From: Woeseia oceani
Lineage (GTDB): Bacteria; Pseudomonadota; Gammaproteobacteria; Steroidobacterales; Woeseiaceae
Length of the DNA stretch: 64,000 nt
Reading direction: 5' to 3'
Assembly (NCBI RefSeq): GCF_001677435.1
Contig: NZ_CP016268.1
Span: 2,159,001 to 2,223,000, forward strand
Shown: positions 1 to 7,173 of the stretch, piece by piece
How the letters are laid out: every line of letters starts with the position of its first letter
How positions within the stretch are numbered: position 1 is the stretch's first letter
Program-made: the position numbers and the translations under genes
Notes under the pieces: model-generated
The model's database searches: none
The model's input: the letters and a program-made list of their open reading frames with translations, nothing else
Told to the model about the DNA's origin: nothing

Positions 1-42
1 GCATTAATACATTAGAACACAGCAAAGCAGGCGTATTTCCGC

Positions 43-378
43 ATGAAACCCAATCGACAGGACTCCGATACCGAGCGCGAAAGCGCGGAAAACGCGTTGT
101 TTACGGCGTTGAGTTCCTTGCGCGGGCTCGAAGAGTTCCGCTATTTCCTGAAAGACCTGTGCACGCCGGCTGAGCTCCAGGCCCTGGTCGATCGCTGGCA
201 GGTCGTCGGCCTGTTGCAGGAAGATCTGCCCTATCGCCGTATCCACGAGCTTACTGGCGTCAGCGTGACCACCATCGGCCGGGTCGCGCGCTTCCTGAGC
301 GACGGCCATGGCGGTTACCAGACCGCCCTGGAGCGCAGCAAGCAACAAAGCCCTCGCAAAATTAACGTCTCCCACTAG
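43..378 (+). CDS. YerC/YecD-type TrpR-like DNA-binding protein
   Basis: This 111-residue protein resembles the YerC/YecD branch of the Trp repressor superfamily, small all-helical DNA-binding proteins. The helix-turn-helix lies near residues 66-90, with the motif GVSVTTIGRVARFL as recognition helix. The upstream helices (FLKDLCTPAEL, ALVDRWQVV) match the family scaffold. It sits directly before hisG, 10 nt apart and in the same direction, so it probably leads the his operon and may regulate it; similar genes precede his operons in some gammaproteobacteria. The promoter would lie in or before the first 42 bases, so control signals cannot be judged. Family assignment is firm; ligand and target are unknown. 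Confidence 0.85.
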   Translation: MKPNRQDSDTERESAENALFTALSSLRGLEEFRYFLKDLCTPAELQALVDRWQVVGLLQEDLPYRRIHELTGVSVTTIGRVARFLSDGHGGYQTALERSKQQSPRKINVSH

Positions 379-388
379 GACAAATCGA

Positions 389-1291
389 ATGGAAAACCCA
401 GAGCAACGCATCAAGATTGCGGTGCAGAAATCCGGCCGCCTGACCGATCACTCCCTGGATCTTTTGGAGCGCTGCGGCCTCAAATTCACCCAAAGTAAAG
501 ATCAGCTGTTTTGCTACGGCGAGAACATGCCTGTCGACCTGCTGCTGGTTCGTGATGACGACATTCCCGGGCTGGTCAGCGATGATGTTTGCGATCTCGG
601 TATCGTCGGCCTGAACGTGGTCACCGAGAAACGCTACGCGCTGCAGGATGAAGGCCACGAAGCCCTGTTTGACCAGGTTTTTGAACTGGACTTCGGTCAC
701 TGCCGACTTTCTGTAGCCGCACCGGAAGGTACCGATTTCGCCGGACCGCAATCATTGCAAGGCAAGCGCATAGCGACAAGTTACACTGCAACGCTCGGCA
801 ATTATTTGCGTGAGAACAACGTCACCGCCGAGATTGTTTACTTCTCCGGTGCCGTCGAGATAGCGCCAAAACTGGGCCGTGCCGATTTCATCTGCGACCT
901 GGTTTCTACCGGCTCGACGCTCGCTGCCAATCAACTCTGTGAAGTGCAGACCGTTACCCAAAGCGAAGCAGTCATTATCCAGACCCGCGCATCCCTGAGT
1001 CCGTCCAAACAGGAATGGGTCGACAAATTGCTGCAGCGACTGGACGGTGTTTTGCAGGTCCGTGAAAGCAAGTACATCATGCTGCACGCACCGCGTTCCG
1101 CACTGGCGGAAATCCGCCGCCTTTTGCCCGGTTCGGAAGCCCCGACGGTCATGCCGCTCGAAGGTGATGATAACCGGGTCGCCGTGCATGCGGTCTGTCG
1201 CGAGAACGTTTTCTGGGAAACACTGGAGAATCTGAAAGCCGCCGGTGCCAGTGCGATGCTGGTACTGCCCGTGGAAAAAATGCTGGCGTGA
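389..1291 (+). CDS. hisG: ATP phosphoribosyltransferase, long form
   Basis: HisG catalyses the first step of histidine synthesis, joining ATP and PRPP to give phosphoribosyl-ATP, and is the feedback-inhibited enzyme. The product from the ATG at 389 is 300 residues, the long form. The catalytic domains start with IKIAVQKSGRL and include the PRPP-binding segment DLVSTGSTLAANQL. About 75 C-terminal residues (from roughly 225) form the regulatory ACT-like domain, so no HisZ partner is expected. The frame stays open upstream to 308, but the ATG at 389, just after the stop of the preceding gene, fits the family N-terminus. Its stop overlaps the hisD start. Confidence 0.96.
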   Translation: MENPEQRIKIAVQKSGRLTDHSLDLLERCGLKFTQSKDQLFCYGENMPVDLLLVRDDDIPGLVSDDVCDLGIVGLNVVTEKRYALQDEGHEALFDQVFELDFGHCRLSVAAPEGTDFAGPQSLQGKRIATSYTATLGNYLRENNVTAEIVYFSGAVEIAPKLGRADFICDLVSTGSTLAANQLCEVQTVTQSEAVIIQTRASLSPSKQEWVDKLLQRLDGVLQVRESKYIMLHAPRSALAEIRRLLPGSEAPTVMPLEGDDNRVAVHAVCRENVFWETLENLKAAGASAMLVLPVEKMLA

Positions 1292-2625
1292 ATGTGACTA
1301 CTTCAGGCAAAAACATGCAGGTACTTGTATGGCGCGAACTGGACGATGAACAACGTCACAACGTACTGCAGCGACCGGCGCTGTCGATCGGCCCGGACAT
1401 TGCGGAGGCTGCAGCAGCAATCATTCGCCAGGTGCGGACCAATGGCGATGCCGCGCTACTCGAACTGACGGCGCGATTTGATAGCGCCGAATTAACGTCC
1501 TTGCGAGTCAGCGCGGATGATTTTGCCGCAGCGGAACAGGCACTGTCTGCTGAGTCCATCAATGCCATCGACGTCGCCATTGCCAACGTAAGCCGATTTC
1601 ACGAAGCGCAGCGACAGGCGGCTATCGACGTCGAAACCATGCCCGGTGTTCGTTGCGAAAGACTCACCCGACCTATCGATGCGGTGGGACTGTACGTCCC
1701 GGCCGGAACGGCACCCTTACCGTCAGCCGCAATCATGCTTGCCGTACCGGCGCGCATTGCAGGATGCAGTCGCAAGGCACTGTGCACCCCTCCTCGCCCT
1801 GACGGCACTGCCGACCCGGCTGTGCTGATAGCTGCGCAGCGTGCCGGCGTGGATGAAATTTACAAAGTCGGCGGTGCTCAGGCCATTGCCGCATTGGCTT
1901 TCGGCACCGAAAGTATTCAGCCGGTCGACAAGATATTCGGGCCAGGCAACGCGTGGGTTACGGCGGCGAAATCGCAAGTTTCCGGCATAGCGGGGGGCGT
2001 TGCGATCGATATGCCCGCCGGCCCTTCGGAAGTTTTGGTCATTGCTGACGAAGCAGCAAACGCAGCGTTTGTCGCATCCGATCTTCTTTCGCAAGCTGAA
2101 CACGGTGCTGACTCTCAGGTTATTTTGCTCAGTACCAGCGAAAAACTGCTGGCAGACGTGCGAGAGCAACTTGATCAGCAACTGCAAAAACTTGCTCGGC
2201 GCGAGATTGCCGCTGCAGCCCTGTTGAACAGTCGCCTGATTGTCTGTGACGACATAGAGATGGCGATTGCTATTAGCAACACCTATGCGCCTGAGCACTT
2301 GATTTTGCAGTTCGAGAACGCCCGCAGCACGCTCCCGGCGATCAGCAACGCAGGCTCCGTGTTTGTCGGTCCCTGGACACCGGAGTCGGTTGGCGACTAT
2401 TGCAGCGGGACCAACCACGTCCTGCCCACCTATGGCGCAGCGCGAAACTTCAGTGGACTCGGGTTGGAACAGTTTTGCCGGCAAATGACAGTGCAGGAAC
2501 TGACGCCCGATGGCCTCGAACGGCTGGGACCCAGCGTCACGGAACTGGCGCGGCTTGAAGGCCTGGACGCACACGCGGCGGCTGTGGATATACGGATTCG
2601 CAATCTCACGGAGCGCAAGCAGTGA
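1288..2625 (+). CDS. hisD: Histidinol dehydrogenase
   Basis: HisD oxidises L-histidinol to L-histidine in two NAD-dependent steps using a bound zinc ion. The 445-residue product has the expected length and family segments: PVDKIFGPGNAWVTAAK, DMPAGPSEVLVIAD, the substrate-binding stretch SQAEHGADSQ, and the C-terminal HAAAVDIRIRNL. The first possible start is a GTG at 1288 overlapping the hisG stop; a GTG at 1294 and an ATG at 1315 are alternatives, and the first residues are not conserved enough to decide. The 4-nt overlap with hisG indicates translational coupling. Confidence 0.96.
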   Translation: MNVTTSGKNMQVLVWRELDDEQRHNVLQRPALSIGPDIAEAAAAIIRQVRTNGDAALLELTARFDSAELTSLRVSADDFAAAEQALSAESINAIDVAIANVSRFHEAQRQAAIDVETMPGVRCERLTRPIDAVGLYVPAGTAPLPSAAIMLAVPARIAGCSRKALCTPPRPDGTADPAVLIAAQRAGVDEIYKVGGAQAIAALAFGTESIQPVDKIFGPGNAWVTAAKSQVSGIAGGVAIDMPAGPSEVLVIADEAANAAFVASDLLSQAEHGADSQVILLSTSEKLLADVREQLDQQLQKLARREIAAAALLNSRLIVCDDIEMAIAISNTYAPEHLILQFENARSTLPAISNAGSVFVGPWTPESVGDYCSGTNHVLPTYGAARNFSGLGLEQFCRQMTVQELTPDGLERLGPSVTELARLEGLDAHAAAVDIRIRNLTERKQ

Positions 2626-3686
2626 GTATCGAGCAACTGGCGCGGCCAGAAATTGCGCGGCTACAAGCGTATGTCACGGCAGAACAGCAGCCGGACACGA
2701 TCCGCCTGAACGCCAACGAAGCGCCCTGCACACCGGGGCTTGATAATTCGGATTTGAATCGCTATCCGCAGATTCGTCCGGATACGATCATCGAGCGACT
2801 GGCCGGACTGTACGGCGTCACAACGCAGCAGGTCATGGTCACCCGCGGCAGCAGTGAGGCCATAGACATTTTGATTCGCAGCTTTTGCAGGGCGTATACC
2901 GACAACATTGTGACAACGACGCCGTCATTCTCCATGTACCGCGTCTATGCCGAAATGCAGGCAGCCGGGATCGTGCAGGTCCCCTTGTCCCTTCGGCATT
3001 TCGCGCTGGATACGGAGACATTGCTCGCAGCCTGCACCGACAACAGTAAACTGATCTTCCTCTGCTCGCCGAACAACCCGAGTGGAGACTTGCTCGACCA
3101 CGCCAGCATTTTGCAGATTGTCAAAGCCCGCGCCGGTCGTTCGGTAGTGGTTGTTGATGAGGCCTATATCGAATTCAGTGATCGGCCGTCATTACTCAGC
3201 GCACTCGACGATTACGACAATCTAGTGATTCTGCGTACGCTTTCCAAAGCCCACGGCCTTGCGGGCCTGCGCTGCGGCAGCATCCTTGCGCCGCCCGCGA
3301 CGATTCGGCTGTTAAGTGCCATGTTGCCGCCCTACGCGTTTTCGACGCCCACTACACAAACGGTACTGGATGCCTTGACTCCGGAGGCAGTTGCCGCCGC
3401 GAACGCACTCGTTGCAACAACAACGGCCGAACGAGAACGGGTGCGCGGCGCGCTCGAAACACTAAGCCCGGTAGTCAAAATCTGGCCGAGTCAAAGCAAC
3501 TTTCTGCTCGTTCAGTTTCGCGACCTTGCAACAGTCAATCGTGCACTGAATGCAGCACGGGTACTGATCCGCTCCTTCGGCAATGACGAGTTACTCAGCA
3601 ATTGCGCACGGATAACGATCGGGGCAACGGCTGAGAACAATCTGCTGATCGATACCTTGAAGAATTTCACGGAGACTGAATTGTGA
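2622..3686 (+). CDS. hisC: Histidinol-phosphate aminotransferase
   Basis: HisC is a PLP enzyme of the class I/II aminotransferase fold that makes histidinol phosphate from imidazole-acetol phosphate and glutamate. The product is 354 residues. The PLP-binding lysine lies in LRTLSKAHGLAGLR, and the segments LCSPNNPSGD and VVVDEAYIEFS are characteristic. A GTG start overlaps the hisD stop by 4 nt (GTGA). Aromatic aminotransferases share the fold, but the position inside the his operon makes HisC the natural call. Confidence 0.95.
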   Translation: MSIEQLARPEIARLQAYVTAEQQPDTIRLNANEAPCTPGLDNSDLNRYPQIRPDTIIERLAGLYGVTTQQVMVTRGSSEAIDILIRSFCRAYTDNIVTTTPSFSMYRVYAEMQAAGIVQVPLSLRHFALDTETLLAACTDNSKLIFLCSPNNPSGDLLDHASILQIVKARAGRSVVVVDEAYIEFSDRPSLLSALDDYDNLVILRTLSKAHGLAGLRCGSILAPPATIRLLSAMLPPYAFSTPTTQTVLDALTPEAVAAANALVATTTAERERVRGALETLSPVVKIWPSQSNFLLVQFRDLATVNRALNAARVLIRSFGNDELLSNCARITIGATAENNLLIDTLKNFTETEL

Positions 3687-4759
3687 GTTCATCCGTCCTT
3701 TTTGTAGACCGAGACGGCACGCTGGTCGAAGAACCTGAAGACTTCCAGGTCGACAGACTCGATAAGATTAAGCTCCTGCCCGCGGTAATTCCGTCGCTCA
3801 TTCGTCTGGTCAATGCCGGTTACCGCCTGGTGATGGTGAGCAACCAGGATGGCTTGGGTACAGAAACTTTTCCACAAGACGATTTTGAGCGTTGCCAGTC
3901 TCACATCGTTTCCCTGTTCGCAAGTCAGGGCATCAGATTCGATGAGATCCTGATCTGCCCGCACCGGGACGATGACGGCTGCGCCTGTCGCAAGCCGCGT
4001 ACAGGGTTGCTGACCCGCTATTTGGCCAGTACCGATCTCGATATAGATCGCAGCGCCGTCATCGGTGACCGCGAGACGGATATGCAGCTCGCGGAGAATC
4101 TCGGAGTTCGCGGCATCCTGGTCTCGCCAAACGGCACATGGGACCAGTCCTGGCCCGGTATCGCCAGCGCGCTGCTGGATATTGAACGCCAAGCTGATGT
4201 CCGCCGCGAAACCAAGGAGACCCGTATTCGGATACAGGTGAATCTCGACAACGAACAACCTGTGAGCATCGACACCGGCCTCGGCTTTCTCGACCACATG
4301 CTCGAACAAATCGCGCGGCATGGCGGGTTCAGCATGCAAGTGAAATGCGACGGCGATTTGCACATCGACGAGCACCACACGGTTGAAGATATTGCGCTGT
4401 GCCTGGGACAGGCGCTGCGCGAAGCACTCGGCAACAAACTCGGGATCGGTCGTTTCGGTTTCTTGCTGCCGATGGACGAAACAGAAGCCAAAGTATCCAT
4501 CGACTTATCCGGCAGACCCTACTTCGTGTTTGACGGCAACTTCCCCCGAGCTGAAGTTGGCGGTCTGGCAACAGAATTGGTACCGCATTTCTTCCGTTCA
4601 CTGGCCGACGCGCTTGCTGCCTCGCTGCACATCGAAGTTCGCGGTGAAAACACCCACCACATGGTAGAAGCTTGTTTCAAGAGTACCGGTCGCGCACTGC
4701 GTCAGGCTGTGCGCATCGAAGGTGACAGCCTGCCCTCGACGAAAGGCATGTTGGCCTGA
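3683..4759 (+). CDS. hisB: Bifunctional histidinol-phosphatase / imidazoleglycerol-phosphate dehydratase
   Basis: This fusion supplies two steps of the pathway. Residues 1-165 form an HAD-type phosphatase with the nucleophile motif FVDRDGTL, a zinc-binding Cys/His loop (CPHRDDDGCACRK) and the acidic motif GDRETDMQ. Residues from about 170 form the imidazoleglycerol-phosphate dehydratase, with the metal-binding histidine motifs GFLDHMLEQIARH, DEHHTVED and ENTHHMVEACFK. The 358-residue length matches the E. coli-type fusion. The GTG start at 3683 overlaps the hisC stop. All key motifs are present, so both activities are expected. Confidence 0.96.
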   Translation: MSSSVLFVDRDGTLVEEPEDFQVDRLDKIKLLPAVIPSLIRLVNAGYRLVMVSNQDGLGTETFPQDDFERCQSHIVSLFASQGIRFDEILICPHRDDDGCACRKPRTGLLTRYLASTDLDIDRSAVIGDRETDMQLAENLGVRGILVSPNGTWDQSWPGIASALLDIERQADVRRETKETRIRIQVNLDNEQPVSIDTGLGFLDHMLEQIARHGGFSMQVKCDGDLHIDEHHTVEDIALCLGQALREALGNKLGIGRFGFLLPMDETEAKVSIDLSGRPYFVFDGNFPRAEVGGLATELVPHFFRSLADALAASLHIEVRGENTHHMVEACFKSTGRALRQAVRIEGDSLPSTKGMLA

Positions 4760-4760
4760 C

Positions 4761-5360
4761 ATGAAGAACGACGTTGTAATTATTGACAGTGGCGGCGCCA
4801 ACATTGCGTCGTTGATGTTTGCGCTCGAACGGCTTGGGGCGGCCGCAACCCTGACGACCGACAAGGAAATCATCGGCAACGCTCCCAGAGTGATTCTGCC
4901 GGGCGTAGGCGCTGCTGCCGACGCGATGTTGCGACTCGAACAGCATGACCTGCTGGAGCTGATTCCGAACCTTACACAACCGGTTCTGGGCGTATGCCTC
5001 GGCATGCAGTTGTTAGCTCAGCATTCTGCAGAGGGCGATACCCGATGCCTCGGTATTATTCCAGCGACTGCGGCGAAACTGCCGGACGATCAAGGCATCC
5101 CGGTTCCCAACATGGGCTGGTGCCGTATCGAGAACAAGCGCGATCACCCGCTCTTGCACGGCATCGAAAACGGCAGCTGGTTTTATTTCGTACACAGCTA
5201 CGCGTTGCCACCGGGTGACTACAGTTGTGCAAATGCCCGCCATGTTGACGATTTTTGTGCAATCGCGTCGCAGGCCAATTTTTTTGCCGCACAATGCCAT
5301 CCCGAACGCTCCGCGAAAGCCGGTGCACGCTTACTCAAAAACTTCCTGCAGATTTCCTGA
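4761..5360 (+). CDS. hisH: Imidazole glycerol phosphate synthase, glutaminase subunit
   Basis: HisH hydrolyses glutamine and passes ammonia to HisF, forming imidazole glycerol phosphate and AICAR. The 199-residue product is a class I glutamine amidotransferase. The nucleophile Cys79 is in GVCLGMQLL, and the His180/Glu182 pair is in CHPERS. The ATG at 4761 starts one base after the hisB stop and gives the family N-terminus; the longer open frame from 4722 would overlap hisB. The stop overlaps the hisA start. Confidence 0.96.
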   Translation: MKNDVVIIDSGGANIASLMFALERLGAAATLTTDKEIIGNAPRVILPGVGAAADAMLRLEQHDLLELIPNLTQPVLGVCLGMQLLAQHSAEGDTRCLGIIPATAAKLPDDQGIPVPNMGWCRIENKRDHPLLHGIENGSWFYFVHSYALPPGDYSCANARHVDDFCAIASQANFFAAQCHPERSAKAGARLLKNFLQIS

Positions 5361-6100
5361 TGAAAATAATCCCGGCAATTGATCTGAAAGACGGCTGTTG
5401 CGTGCGCCTGTTCAAAGGCGACTTCGCACAGCAAACTCACTACAGTGCCGAGCCGCTGGTCGTTGCTCGCCAGTTTCATGATTACGGTTTTCGCTACCTG
5501 CACGTTGTCGATCTCGACGGAGCCCAAAGTGGCCAGCAGATTAACAGGGACTGCGTCAAGCAACTCGTCGCGGAAAGCGGCTTGTCAGTCCAGCTCGGTG
5601 GCGGAATTCGCGACCTCGAAACCGTCAACGCATGGCTGCAAGCCGGGGTGCAACGGCTGGTTATCGGCAGTCTTGCCGTTACTGAATCCGCCACGGTGCT
5701 GGCATGGATGAAAGAGTTTGGCGCGGACCGTTTCGTACTTGCACTCGATTGCCGCTGCGATGACAACGGCGTTCCCTGGCTCGCGACGCACGGCTGGGTT
5801 CGCCAGTCGGACGTCACGCTGTGGGACTGCATCGCACGTTACGAGGACGCTGGATTGCGTCATGTCCTGTGCACGGATGTCAGTCGCGACGGCGCCATGA
5901 GCGGGCCGTCAGTGGACCTGTACCGCGAGATACGGGAACGCTTTCCGGCCATCGAACTGCAGGCCTCCGGCGGCGTTCGTAACATCAGCGATCTGAAAGA
6001 CCTGCGCAGCCTTGGCGCTGCCGGTGCCATCACCGGTCGCGCCCTGCTCGACGGTTGCATCACGGCACAGGAGATAGCGTCATTCCAGCAAAACGTATAA
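5360..6100 (+). CDS. hisA: ProFAR isomerase
   Basis: HisA is the (beta-alpha)8-barrel isomerase that converts ProFAR to PRFAR, the HisF substrate. The product is 246 residues, starting [12 protein letters not shown] with the catalytic Asp8. Phosphate-binding motifs GGGIRDLE and ASGGVRN are seen in the two half-barrels. The ATG at 5360 overlaps the last base of the hisH stop (TGATG). The open frame upstream to 5255 lies inside hisH and is not used. The 3' end overlaps the likely hisF start by 19 nt. Confidence 0.96.
   Translation: MKIIPAIDLKDGCCVRLFKGDFAQQTHYSAEPLVVARQFHDYGFRYLHVVDLDGAQSGQQINRDCVKQLVAESGLSVQLGGGIRDLETVNAWLQAGVQRLVIGSLAVTESATVLAWMKEFGADRFVLALDCRCDDNGVPWLATHGWVRQSDVTLWDCIARYEDAGLRHVLCTDVSRDGAMSGPSVDLYREIRERFPAIELQASGGVRNISDLKDLRSLGAAGAITGRALLDGCITAQEIASFQQNV
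6069..6084 (+). promoter_or_regulatory. Ribosome-binding site supporting the hisF ATT start
   Basis: AGGAG at 6069-6073 lies 8 nt before the ATT at 6082-6084, inside the hisA 3' end. The spacing is near the optimum and the codon falls where HisF proteins usually begin. This is the main argument for a non-canonical start. Confidence 0.55.
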
Positions 6101-6876
6101 TTCCCTGCCTTGATGTCCGCGACGGCAAAGTCGTCAAGGGTGTCCAGTTCCGCAATCACCGGGTTGTTGGCGACATCATCGAACTCGCCGAACGGTATTG
6201 CCGCGAACAGGCCGACGAACTGGTTTTTTACGACATCACCGCCAGCCCGGATGGCCGAACGGTCGACCGGCGCTGGGTCAGCGATGTCGCGCGGGTACTC
6301 GATATTCCGTTCAGTGTTGCCGGCGGCATCCGTAGCATTGCCGACGCCGAGGACGTACTCAATCGCGGCGCCGACAAAATCTCAATTAACTCTCCCGCGC
6401 TGCAGGATCCGTCACTCATCTCAACGCTGGCCAAACGCTTTGGTTCGCAGTGCGTAGTGATCGGCATCGACAGTCGCGAGTCCGATGACGGCTATCACGT
6501 GTACAAGTTTACCGGTGATCCCACCAAGACCGTCGCAGCGGAGTTCGACACACTGGCCTGGATCCGCGAAGTGCAGGATCGTGGCGCAGGCGAAATAGTC
6601 TTGAATTGCATGAATCAGGATGGCGTCCGCGAGGGCTATGACTGCGAGCAATTGAGCCTGGTTCGCGAGCAGTGCCGGGTGCCCTTGATTGCCTCGGGTG
6701 GCGCCGGTGCAATGGAACACTTTGCCAACGTGTTTCGTACCAGCAATGTGGACGGTGCATTGGCAGCCAGCGTTTTTCACAGTGGCGAAATTGCTATTGG
6801 CGCACTGAAAGCCTACCTGCACGAACAACGAATTGATGTGCGACTTCCAGAAACGTCAAACCCGGGAACCGAATGA
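6082..6876 (+). CDS. hisF: Imidazole glycerol phosphate synthase, cyclase subunit (probable ATT start)
   Basis: HisF is the cyclase barrel that pairs with HisH. Its motifs are [10 protein letters not shown] with the catalytic Asp, FYDITAS, the second catalytic Asp in VVIGIDS, and phosphate loops SVAGGIRS and [11 protein letters not shown]. HisF proteins begin at or just before [10 protein letters not shown]. Here that point is reached by an ATT codon at 6082, preceded by AGGAG at 6069-6073 with an 8-nt spacer. The only conventional in-frame start is the ATG at 6055, which adds nine residues, overlaps hisA by 46 nt and has no comparable ribosome-binding site. From ATT the protein is 264 residues. 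Function is certain; the start codon is an inference. Confidence 0.93.
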   Translation: MPAKRIIPCLDVRDGKVVKGVQFRNHRVVGDIIELAERYCREQADELVFYDITASPDGRTVDRRWVSDVARVLDIPFSVAGGIRSIADAEDVLNRGADKISINSPALQDPSLISTLAKRFGSQCVVIGIDSRESDDGYHVYKFTGDPTKTVAAEFDTLAWIREVQDRGAGEIVLNCMNQDGVREGYDCEQLSLVREQCRVPLIASGGAGAMEHFANVFRTSNVDGALAASVFHSGEIAIGALKAYLHEQRIDVRLPETSNPGTE

Positions 6877-7172
6877 TGAGCAGCAATACAATCGATTTTC
6901 TGAACACCCTTGAAGGCGTGATCAGGGAACGCGCAACGCAGCCAGCCAACGACAGCTACACCGCCAAACTGCTGGCCGCCGGTACCCGTCGTATCGCACA
7001 AAAAGTGGGCGAGGAAGGCGTAGAGGTTGCTCTGGCCGCCACCGCGGGCGAGCGCGCTGAATTGCTGGAAGAAACCGCTGACCTTCTCTACCACCTCCTC
7101 GTCCTGCTGGCAGACAGCGGTGTTCGCCTGTCTGACGCCGTCGCAATTCTTGAAGCACGGCACGGCCGCTGA
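6873..7172 (+). CDS. hisE: Phosphoribosyl-ATP pyrophosphatase (HisE alone, not fused to HisI)
   Basis: HisE removes pyrophosphate from phosphoribosyl-ATP, the second pathway step. The 99-residue all-helical protein carries the MazG-like metal-binding signature [13 protein letters not shown] followed by [14 protein letters not shown]. It is the E domain only; the cyclohydrolase domain (HisI) usually fused in front in enteric bacteria and xanthomonads is absent. Two adjacent ATG codons (6873 and 6876) are possible starts, overlapping the hisF stop. It is the last gene of the operon, and its stop is one base from the stop of the convergent LysC-LysA gene, with no intrinsic terminator between. 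Confidence 0.95.
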   Translation: MMSSNTIDFLNTLEGVIRERATQPANDSYTAKLLAAGTRRIAQKVGEEGVEVALAATAGERAELLEETADLLYHLLVLLADSGVRLSDAVAILEARHGR

Positions 7173-7173
7173 C

